Assembly: GCA_051009975.1 (NCBI GenBank)
Contig: JBPCWA010000188.1
Coordinates: 1-6,706, forward strand
Length of the DNA: 6,706 nucleotides
Source: Tectiglobus sp051009975
GTDB taxonomy: Bacteria > Pseudomonadota > Alphaproteobacteria > Rhizobiales > Hyphomicrobiaceae
Direction: 5' to 3'
Below, piece by piece: positions 1-5,169 of this stretch (the stretch's first letter is position 1; every line of letters begins with the position of its first letter). The translations under genes and the position numbers were made by a program. The notes under the pieces were generated by a model. That model did not search any database and had not been told where the DNA came from. It worked only from the letters and a program-made list of their open reading frames with translations.

Positions 1-839
1 GCCTCACTCAGTCGCGACAATGCCGTGTCTTGGCTAAGAGCCTCATGGATCGATTTGCCTTTCTTTTCAGAGGTGATCGAATTGCGTTCCTCAAGGTAGA
101 GTTGTCCCATGAGGGCACTTTGCTCCCAGGGGATTTGCTGATTGTTGGTTCGTTTCGCGACGTCGACGCGCACACGTATCAGCGTATTCGAAATGTCAAG
201 ATTGGCAGTCTTGAGGTGCCGCTTTAATGCGGCTGTATAGGGAGAGTTGCGCCCTCTGCCATCAAGCGCGACATTGCCTGGCTGTGTCGCAAAGCTGATC
301 AAAGTTCCAAATCCTGCGTTCGTTTCCGCCAGTCCCCTCCCAAGCGAGGTTGAGCGATGTCCGAGTGCGCGCGCCAGATTGCGTGTCAGTGGATTGTTTC
401 GGCACGCATCAAGAAAGATAATGCTAGCTTTGGCCTCACTTTCCATCGTGCGCTGCACAAGCGATAGTCGCATCATCTCGAAGTCGAGGGCAGATCTAGA
501 TTCGGCTTTTGCATCGATTGGAACAAGATAGTTGTCACCGCTGACCTGAAGTCCGTGACCTGCATAGAAGAACACGGCGAGATCGGCACCCGGTAGCAAA
601 TTTGCGAAGTCTCTGAGCTTTTGATCCATGGCCGCCTTAGACAAATCCAGCCCACGCATCACTTCAAAATTGAGAGTCTCGAAAACGCGTGCGATGTCGT
701 CAGCGTCGTTTGTTGGATTTGCAAGCACCGGAGTGTGACGATAGTTCGAGTTGCCGATGACTAGGGCAACGCGTTTGGTCGCGAAAGCCGATCCTGCGAA
801 TGCTGTCAGGACAAGAAGTGCAACAATAACGCGCTTCAC
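1..839 (-). CDS. Caspase-family (peptidase C14) exported protein, 3' end outside window
   Basis: Seen: an open frame of 279 codons read leftwards from a GTG at 837-839 and still open at the window edge. Residues 1-20 form a Sec signal peptide (basic KR, a run of V/L/A/F, then AFA before the likely cut). A caspase-like p20 fold follows: VALVIGNSNY (24-33), FFYAGHG (90-96) with the presumed catalytic His95, and FLDACRNNP (142-150) with the presumed catalytic Cys146. Further on are the loop ATQPGNVALDGRGRNSPY (184-201) and the family motif QIPWEQSALMG (235-245). Known: this His/Cys dyad defines clan CD orthocaspases, which usually cleave after Arg or Lys. Inferred: an active periplasmic or secreted cysteine peptidase; its target is unknown. 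A good Shine-Dalgarno sequence sets the GTG start. The C-terminal domain, which often differs in this family, is not in the window. The gene is divergent from the amidase, with no shared operon visible. Confidence 0.9.
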   Translation of the reverse strand, partial: MKRVIVALLVLTAFAGSAFATKRVALVIGNSNYRHTPVLANPTNDADDIARVFETLNFEVMRGLDLSKAAMDQKLRDFANLLPGADLAVFFYAGHGLQVSGDNYLVPIDAKAESRSALDFEMMRLSLVQRTMESEAKASIIFLDACRNNPLTRNLARALGHRSTSLGRGLAETNAGFGTLISFATQPGNVALDGRGRNSPYTAALKRHLKTANLDISNTLIRVRVDVAKRTNNQQIPWEQSALMGQLYLEERNSITSEKKGKSIHEALSQDTALSRLSE

Positions 840-843
840 CAGA

Positions 844-850
844 CCCTCCC
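844..850 (-). promoter_or_regulatory. Ribosome binding site for the caspase-family gene
   Basis: Read on the minus strand, GGGAGGG lies four bases upstream of the GTG codon at 837-839. It decides the start. An ATG overlapping this purine run (minus strand, 13 bases before the GTG) is in another frame, and starting at the GTG gives a well-formed signal peptide. Confidence 0.7.
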
Positions 851-860
851 ATTCCTCTGT

Positions 861-905
861 TCATCCGGCCTTTGCTTATCCGGCCTCAGCTCATCCGGTC
901 GCCGC
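861..905. repeat. Three tandem 15-bp degenerate repeats upstream of the caspase-family gene
   Basis: Three adjacent 15-base units begin TCATCCGGCC, TTATCCGGCC and TCATCCGGTC; the core is TYATCCGGYC. They lie 22 to 66 bases upstream of the GTG start of the leftward gene, where a promoter, operator or 5' leader would be. Read on the minus strand each unit contains CCGGATRA. The unit length is a multiple of three but the minus-strand reading carries stops, so a coding repeat is unlikely. A regulatory role is only inferred from position. Confidence 0.6.
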
Positions 906-1415
906 GATCAAAGGCATAGCGAACCGGAAAGAGCATAACAACTGCTGTTGGGATATTCGTCGATGCCACGCGAATAGCTGTTCTGAACGGTTCGGCGCCG
1001 ACGTCTCTCAGCGCACCAAGCATCGAACCTCGAGAGTTATCGCGGACGGCGGACAGCAGGCGTGATGTGGTCCACCGCACGCACGAGTCCCATCGATCAA
1101 TCGATCTCATTGAAATCGTGGCGGATATTGAGAAACTCCGCCGTCGTTCCTACTTGTGGTGAGTTTGGTTTGCTTGCTGATCTAAGTGTGAATGCGTCGA
1201 CTGCTGTACATACGTGAAGAACCCGACCAATTGCCCTTCTCGGACACTTGCACCGCTGGGTTTCTAGATCTCACGCTCTCACGAACTCTGCATGATCGTC
1301 GGCCAAATCGCAAAGACAAGCATGGTGCTCAATATCCGACGTCAGCAGTACTATCCGCTACGAACATCACAAAGGCCGCATAAAACCTTGTCTTGCCGCG
1401 CATTTGTCGCCTGAT

Positions 1416-1452
1416 TCAAGACTTGAGCTGGCAAGATTTGATTGCCTTGAGC
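1416..1452. promoter_or_regulatory. Cluster of inverted and direct repeats upstream of the amidase (possible operator)
   Basis: Seen: TCAAGACTTGA at 1416-1426 is a perfect 5-1-5 inverted repeat. GGCAA (1430-1434) and TTGCC (1442-1446) form a second inverted repeat around GATTTGA. CTTGAGC occurs at 1423-1429 and again at 1446-1452, 23 bases apart, or about two helical turns. The position, 137 to 173 bases upstream of the amidase start, suits binding of a transcription factor. No regulator gene is in the window, so the assignment is inferred from pattern alone. Confidence 0.35.
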
Positions 1453-1456
1453 CGTC

Positions 1457-1484
1457 GCAAGTGCTGAATGGCAAGTGCTGAATG
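1457..1484. repeat. Perfect 14-bp tandem duplication upstream of the amidase
   Basis: GCAAGTGCTGAATG occurs twice head to tail with no mismatch (1457-1470 and 1471-1484). It directly follows the inverted-repeat cluster. It may be a recent slippage duplication or a duplicated protein-binding site; the sequence alone does not decide. Confidence 0.75.
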
Positions 1485-1547
1485 GATAGACCATTGATGC
1501 TGCCTGCTGGGCGAACTCAGTAGTTCTCGAGCCCCCCACAGTTTTCC

Positions 1548-1563
1548 GATTTGAGGATTTGAG
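1548..1563. repeat. 8-bp tandem repeat just upstream of the amidase ribosome binding site
   Basis: GATTTGAG is repeated head to tail (1548-1555 and 1556-1563), ending 25 bases before the amidase ATG. The heptamer GATTTGA also occurs at 1435-1441, inside the upstream inverted repeat, giving three copies on the amidase side of this intergenic region. If transcription starts upstream, the two tandem copies lie in the 5' leader. Confidence 0.55.
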
Positions 1564-1588
1564 AAGAAGTATCAAGGAACACGGTTAG

Positions 1589-2908
1589 ATGGCGTCACTC
1601 GAAGCCTACCAATTGACGGTAACGGAAGCAGCGGCTGCTATCCGAGAGCGGCGGCTGACATCGGTCGATTTCGTTGAGGCCTGCCTGGATCGCGTCAAAT
1701 CTCGCGAGGAAGACGTTCAGGCTTGGAGTTTCGTTGCAGTCGACGAATCTCGCTTGGACGCTGGCCTCCGAAGGCCCCAGCCGAACGCAAACCCACTAGA
1801 AGGCGTCCCGTTTGGCGTGAAAGACATCATTGAGGTCAAAGACCTGCCCACAGGTTGCGGAAGCCCAATTTATCGAAACAATTTCGCAAGACGCGATGCG
1901 GCCTGTGTCGCGCTTCTGAAAGAGGTCGGTGGGATCTGTCTGGGTAAAACAGTAACGACCGAGTTGGCCCATTTGCATCCAGGAAAGACGCGTAATCCAC
2001 ATCGCCCGAGTCATACTCCAGGTGGTTCGTCGAGTGGCAGCGCCGCGGCCGTAGCGGCTGGCATGGTGCCGTATGCGCTGGGTACGCAAACAACGGGATC
2101 CGTTTTGCGACCGGCATCGTATTGTGGCGTTTTCGGTTTCAAGCCAAGCTTTGGAGACGTCAGTCGATCTGGTGTTATGGAGTGCGCGACCTCGTTCGAC
2201 ACGGTTGGATGGTTTGCGCGATGCATCGACGATATGGAGATTATACGCAAAGCACTTATTCGTATTCCTTATACCCCAATGGCAACTGTCGCCCTAGCAG
2301 ATCTGACCATCGGTCTATATCAAGGTCCAGACTGGGAAAAGGCCTCGGCCGAAACACAATCATCGATCGCCGCAGCCGCCGATGCGCTGGCACGCAGAGG
2401 CGTGCGAGTGCAAGACATATCAACAGGACCCGGTCTTAGTGAGTTGGCACATCATCACCGCGTCGTAGCAGGCTTCGAGTTCGCGCGGGCGATAACGTGG
2501 GAGCGCACACAGCGCGGTACACAGCTTAGCCCAAAGCTCTTGGAGGGGCGATGCCGAGATGGCCTGGAGGTAACATACGAAGCTTACGCCTCGTCGCAGT
2601 GCGCACTTTCGAGGGCACGTCTAGATTTTGCTGAAATCATAGCTGCTTGCGACGTTATTTTGACGCCCGTTGTAGATGGCGCGGCCCCGGCAGGCATGGA
2701 GGCAACCGGAGATCCTGTGTTCAACACACCTTGGACGGCACTTCACGTGCCAGCTGTCAGTATACCAGTATTCGCCGATAAGGCCGGAATGCCTATAGGA
2801 CTGCAGGTCGTCGGCGGTCACCGAAGGGATTCCACAACGCTCGCGGCCGCGAAAGCAATATCACAATCTCTTGGCGTCAACATCGTTCGACCAGTGCCAT
2901 CTGCGTGA
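1589..2908 (+). CDS. Amidase-signature (AS) family amidohydrolase
   Basis: A 439-residue cytoplasmic protein without a signal peptide, of normal length for the family. Known: AS enzymes hydrolyse carboxamides to acid plus ammonia with a Lys-cisSer-Ser triad. Seen: Lys78 in GVPFGVKDI; the Gly/Ser-rich signature GGSSSGSAAAVAAG from residue 145, with cis-Ser147; and nucleophile Ser171 in GTQTTGSVLRPASYCG. The 24-residue gap between the two serines equals that in fatty acid amide hydrolase. The C-terminal block WTALHVPAVSIP...GMPIGLQVVG (382-409) is typical. The start is ATG 1589 with AAGGA at 1574-1578. Odd: Thr169 replaces the usual second-last Gly before the nucleophile, next to the oxyanion hole. 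GatA-like, indoleacetamide hydrolase and malonamidase relatives share this scaffold. No gatB or gatC neighbour is present, so a tRNA amidotransferase role is unlikely. The downstream TRAP genes suggest a catabolic role, with the substrate unknown. Confidence 0.92.
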   Translation: MASLEAYQLTVTEAAAAIRERRLTSVDFVEACLDRVKSREEDVQAWSFVAVDESRLDAGLRRPQPNANPLEGVPFGVKDIIEVKDLPTGCGSPIYRNNFARRDAACVALLKEVGGICLGKTVTTELAHLHPGKTRNPHRPSHTPGGSSSGSAAAVAAGMVPYALGTQTTGSVLRPASYCGVFGFKPSFGDVSRSGVMECATSFDTVGWFARCIDDMEIIRKALIRIPYTPMATVALADLTIGLYQGPDWEKASAETQSSIAAAADALARRGVRVQDISTGPGLSELAHHHRVVAGFEFARAITWERTQRGTQLSPKLLEGRCRDGLEVTYEAYASSQCALSRARLDFAEIIAACDVILTPVVDGAAPAGMEATGDPVFNTPWTALHVPAVSIPVFADKAGMPIGLQVVGGHRRDSTTLAAAKAISQSLGVNIVRPVPSA

Positions 2909-3070
2909 ATCCTAAACTCGCGCGGAAAACGATTTTAGTAGGCTATCAATTCGATCGCCTGCCATAGCACGCGGCTATTCGGTCTGGCTCGCAAAGTTCG
3001 AACCAATAGAGAAATCGGTGCCGAGATGGAACACAACCAGGAAGAAGTCAGCTCTAGAATTCTTTTAAAG

Positions 3071-3091
3071 TCTCGAAAAGCTTTTCCGAGA
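3071..3091. repeat. 21-bp near-perfect palindrome
   Basis: TCTCG, AAAAG, CTTTT, an extra C and CGAGA form a palindrome with a single unpaired base. There is essentially no loop and no following T-run, so it is a poor terminator and looks more like a dyad binding site or a cruciform-prone sequence. It sits immediately before the AGCCTC repeats and 255 bases upstream of the transporter start. Confidence 0.5.
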
Positions 3092-3159
3092 AGCCTCTAA
3101 TAGCCTCTAATAGCCTCAAAAAAAGCCTCAAAAAGCTCCCGACAGCCAGCAAAAGCCTC
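3092..3159. repeat. AGCCTC repeat cluster (10-bp units)
   Basis: AGCCTCTAAT at 3092-3101 and 3102-3111 are identical and adjacent, followed directly by AGCCTCAAAA at 3112-3121. A further AGCCTCAAAA lies at 3124-3133, and a fifth AGCCTC lies at 3154-3159. The A/T-rich halves recur with about one helical turn of spacing in the first units, which would phase A-tracts on one face of the DNA. The units are too short and lack the spacers of a CRISPR array. Confidence 0.75.
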
Positions 3160-3167
3160 TACACGAC

Positions 3168-3188
3168 GCCAAAAACTGCCAAAAAACT
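3168..3188. repeat. GCCAAAAACT tandem repeat
   Basis: GCCAAAAACT (3168-3177) is followed directly by GCCAAAAAACT (3178-3188), with a partial third start GCCAATGGG at 3189. The one-base difference in the A-run fits replication slippage. It continues the A-tract-rich zone upstream of the probable transporter promoter. Confidence 0.6.
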
Positions 3189-3278
3189 GCCAATGGGCCA
3201 CGGTCGGCGCAATGGGACGTGACCATGAAATCTGCCGTCGATCGTGATGCGTTCCTTACCTTCCAAATCAAAGAGACC

Positions 3279-3322
3279 TTGTGTATCGATGTCGACAGAT
3301 ATAATAGGTGATACGTCGACAG
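3279..3322 (+). promoter_or_regulatory. Probable promoter and operator of the TRAP operon
   Basis: A perfect sigma-70 -10 hexamer TATAAT lies at 3300-3305. The best upstream match is TTGTGT at 3279-3284, with a short 15-base spacer, so the -35 element is weak. The octamer GTCGACAG occurs on both sides of the -10 box (3291-3298 and 3315-3322), 24 bases apart, and each copy contains the palindrome GTCGAC. With a start near 3312, one copy lies just upstream of the -10 box and the other at the first transcribed bases, a usual place for a repressor. The regulator is not in the window. Confidence 0.45.
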
Positions 3323-3345
3323 GTGAGGAAAAAAGGGAAACAAAA

Positions 3346-4497
3346 ATGCTCGAGATTCAGTCATGGAAATGCGCTTTGTTGGGGGCTGGAGCCCTTATTG
3401 CGTCTTCCGTCGCCGTTGCGGCCGTGCAGCCCGTTAAACTCCGGTGGGCATCTGACCACAATGGCCCGCCGCACCCAGCCGCCATCGCGGAGGTATACTT
3501 TGCAGAGCAGGTAGAGAAGAGAATTCCCGGTAGCAAGGTTCAGATATTCTGGGCTAAGTCGCTCTACACTGTCCCTCAAGGCGTTAAGGCTTTGACCCAG
3601 GGCAACTTAGAAGTCTTAACTGGCCAGTTTGGTAAGACCTCGAGTATCGAGCCGCTCGCAAACGTTCTGTTGGGAGCTGGCAAGCTGACGACAGTCGGGG
3701 CTATTGATGGAGTTGATACAACCAAAACCTTTAAGCAACTCGCTGAACATTTCGATAAAGTTCACGACATTACGATCTTCGGTGCTGGCCATCTGAGCAT
3801 GTACATGGGGGCCGGAGCAGTTAAGAGTCGTTTGGTCGCACCAGCCGATTTTTCTGGAAAGAAAATGCGCTCTATGGGGCCGGCCGAGAATGCACTCCTG
3901 AGTGCGCTGGGGGCCAATCCACAAGCCATGGCCTTTGGCGATGTGCCGCCCGCGCTGCAGACTGGCGTGATCGATGGTCTACTCACGTCGCTAGGTGGTT
4001 TTAACGCCACCAAAGAGCAAGCCCCCTACTTCACAGTGGCTGGCCTAAATGGCATCGTTGGCGACTATTACTGGTTCGGCGTATCAAATCGCTGGTGGAA
4101 GAGGCTGTCAGATGAGCAGCGCGAAATTCTTACCGACATCATCAAAAACGATTTTATTCCCTTCCAGCGCGTCATCAATTATTGCAATGACAAGCGAACG
4201 CTTGAGAAGTTTCTCACGGATGACAAGAGTGCGCCAGGCATCTATGTTTTGAGTGAAGATGAAGCTTCGGTCATCAAGAAGGCAGAAAATGGCGCCACTA
4301 ACGTTTGGATTAAGACCAAGGTGAACGACACCGGTGACAAGTTGGTCGACCAGTTCACTCAAGAGGCAGAGGCCTTGGTCAAGGCCAATCCTCCAGGGTC
4401 CCACGCGCTAGAAAAGACCGACTGCTCGAAGTACGAAGAGTATTTCGCACGCTACGGCAAAGGCGGCAACCTTCACAAGGCCAAGAGTCGAAAGTAG
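3346..4497 (+). CDS. TRAP transporter substrate-binding protein (DctP family)
   Basis: A 383-residue periplasmic solute receptor. Seen: a Sec signal peptide (Lys8, hydrophobic 9-24, cleavage likely after VAVAA near residue 26), then a mature start VKLRWASDHNGPPHP. The block DFSGKKMRSMGPAENALLSALGANPQAMAF (168-197) contains Arg175, at the position of the conserved Arg that in TRAP receptors binds the ligand carboxylate. PPALQTGVIDGLLTSLGGF (201-219) is also typical of the family. The C-terminal part is helical and Lys-rich. Known: DctP proteins hand a bound organic acid to the membrane subunits. The start is ATG 3346, with AAAGGGAA six bases upstream. An in-frame ATG at 3244 would add 34 polar residues before the signal peptide and overlap the promoter. 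First gene of the operon, followed by the small and large permeases. The exact ligand cannot be read; C4-dicarboxylate should not be assumed. Confidence 0.93.
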   Translation: MLEIQSWKCALLGAGALIASSVAVAAVQPVKLRWASDHNGPPHPAAIAEVYFAEQVEKRIPGSKVQIFWAKSLYTVPQGVKALTQGNLEVLTGQFGKTSSIEPLANVLLGAGKLTTVGAIDGVDTTKTFKQLAEHFDKVHDITIFGAGHLSMYMGAGAVKSRLVAPADFSGKKMRSMGPAENALLSALGANPQAMAFGDVPPALQTGVIDGLLTSLGGFNATKEQAPYFTVAGLNGIVGDYYWFGVSNRWWKRLSDEQREILTDIIKNDFIPFQRVINYCNDKRTLEKFLTDDKSAPGIYVLSEDEASVIKKAENGATNVWIKTKVNDTGDKLVDQFTQEAEALVKANPPGSHALEKTDCSKYEEYFARYGKGGNLHKAKSRK

Positions 4498-4517
4498 TGT
4501 TCTCACGAGCAGTGCTA

Positions 4518-4543
4518 GGGGTCGCCACGCGTTCGGCGGCCCC
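4518..4543 (+). other. Intercistronic mRNA hairpin between the receptor and small permease genes
   Basis: GGGGTCGCC (4518-4526) can pair with GGCGGCCCC (4535-4543) to give a 9-bp GC-rich stem with one T-G wobble and an 8-base loop. No T-run follows, so it is unlikely to be a complete intrinsic terminator. It starts 21 bases after the receptor stop. In binding-protein transporter operons such hairpins can protect the upstream message from 3' decay, so that the receptor is made in excess over the permeases. That role is inferred here. Confidence 0.55.
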
Positions 4544-4584
4544 ATACTCACGGTTAATCTCTGCATCTATGGATCGGGTAAGAC

Positions 4585-5136
4585 ATGGATGAGTTCCTCG
4601 CGGTCTCGCACCGTGTGAAAGAAGCAATTCGCTCCACGCTGGGTTGGTTGGCGTCGGCCATGCTACTGGTTCTAACGTTGTTCGCGTTGCTCGAAATTAT
4701 CCGTCGATACATCTTCGGCGTTGTTTTCGAGTGGGGGCAGGATGCAATTATCGTGGGAATGGTGTCAGCTGTCGCATTCTATTTCTGTGTTACCCAGGTT
4801 GATCGCAACCACTTGGTGATGAACGCAATTGTTCAGCTCTTTCATGCCCGTGGCTACCATACCGCAGTTGGAATACTCAAAATCGTTGTTTCGGCAATCA
4901 TCGCACTGTTTTGTGGAGCCATAGGCATAACAGGGTGGTCGACCTTGAGCTATGCTTGGGAGAGAGGTTTGACCACCTACAGTCTTCTAATACCGCAATG
5001 GCCGTTTTATTTCATATTGATGCTTGGGTTTCTCTTGATGGCGTTTGTTGCGCTGTTACAGACGATCGAAGACATCATAAGTTTCGCGCGCGGGGAGCAT
5101 CTCGACGCCGAGATCGAAGTGACGACAGACATTTGA
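4585..5136 (+). CDS. TRAP transporter small permease (DctQ family)
   Basis: A 183-residue inner-membrane protein with four predicted helices: about 19-38, 52-70, 94-118 and 139-160. The family motif RRYIFG (40-45) followed by W50 and the QD pair (52-53) matches the consensus RYxFGxxxxW of small TRAP permeases, and HLVMNAI (76-82) lies in the usual place after helix 2. The hydrophilic C-terminal tail (from about 165) is acidic. Known: DctQ subunits assemble with the large permease and help dock the receptor. The start is ATG 4585, 87 bases after the receptor stop, with only a modest purine stretch (GGATCGGG, 4571-4578) as ribosome binding site. Weak initiation here fits lower expression than the receptor. 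Very confident as to family. Confidence 0.92.
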   Translation: MDEFLAVSHRVKEAIRSTLGWLASAMLLVLTLFALLEIIRRYIFGVVFEWGQDAIIVGMVSAVAFYFCVTQVDRNHLVMNAIVQLFHARGYHTAVGILKIVVSAIIALFCGAIGITGWSTLSYAWERGLTTYSLLIPQWPFYFILMLGFLLMAFVALLQTIEDIISFARGEHLDAEIEVTTDI

Positions 5137-5169
5137 TTGGCCGCCGGTCGGGATTTCGGGAACGCTATC

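Larger units (their letters stand above)
840..1588. other. Divergent intergenic region (749 bases) without a convincing gene
   Basis: This stretch separates the leftward caspase-family gene from the rightward amidase and must hold both promoters. Open frames exist (for example 886-1110 minus and 1192-1383 plus), but their translations are Arg-rich or low in conserved character, lack good ribosome binding sites and match no family I recognise. A plus-strand frame open from about 917 to 1163 lacks a usual start codon. Visible structure is limited to the short repeats listed separately: 15-bp units at 861-905, inverted repeats at 1416-1452, a 14-bp duplication at 1457-1484 and an 8-bp duplication at 1548-1563. 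No clear sigma-70 promoter with both boxes was seen for either gene. Confidence 0.6.
2909..3345. other. Intergenic region between the amidase and the TRAP operon
   Basis: This 437-base stretch holds no confident gene. No strong rho-independent terminator follows the amidase; CTAAA and TTTAG halves around 2913-2938 are too weak and far apart. A stop-bounded plus-strand frame (2942-3100) contains a faint LuxR-type helix-turn-helix resemblance, discussed in the findings. A 28-codon frame (3225-3311) has no clear ribosome binding site. The middle is dominated by a near-palindrome (3071-3091) and A-rich short repeats (3092-3188), and the right end carries the probable transporter promoter. Confidence 0.6.

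Noticed and set aside
247..531. Plus-strand open frame of 94 codons
   Set aside because: It lies antisense inside the caspase-family gene, whose conserved motifs show that the minus-strand frame is the real one.
861..905. Resemblance of TTATCCGGCCT to enterobacterial REP elements
   Set aside because: Only the short core matches; the inverted stem-loop architecture of REP sequences is absent and the units are direct repeats.
751..1065. Plus-strand open frame of 104 codons
   Set aside because: It overlaps the signal-peptide end of the caspase-family gene antisense and includes the 15-bp repeats; the translation is not protein-like.
886..1110. Minus-strand open frame of 74 codons just upstream of the caspase-family gene
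   Set aside because: Arg-rich, no adjacent ribosome binding site and no recognisable family motif; it runs into the 15-bp repeats. Not supportable as a gene.
1192..1383. Plus-strand open frame of 63 codons
   Set aside because: No ribosome binding site and no recognisable motif; the length is easily reached by chance in intergenic DNA.
3092..3188. CRISPR-like array
   Set aside because: Units are about 10 bases, imperfect and without spacers of uniform length; no cas genes are nearby.
3244..3345. Upstream in-frame ATG as start of the receptor gene
   Set aside because: It would place 34 polar residues before a good signal peptide and overlap the TATAAT promoter; ATG 3346 has a proper ribosome binding site.
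4569..4592. Seven-codon frame overlapping the small permease start
   Set aside because: No ribosome binding site, and a frame this short is expected by chance; translational coupling cannot be supported.
5137..5169. TTG start for the large permease directly after the small permease stop
   Set aside because: No Shine-Dalgarno sequence precedes it; ATG 5170 has one and begins the first membrane helix as in the family.
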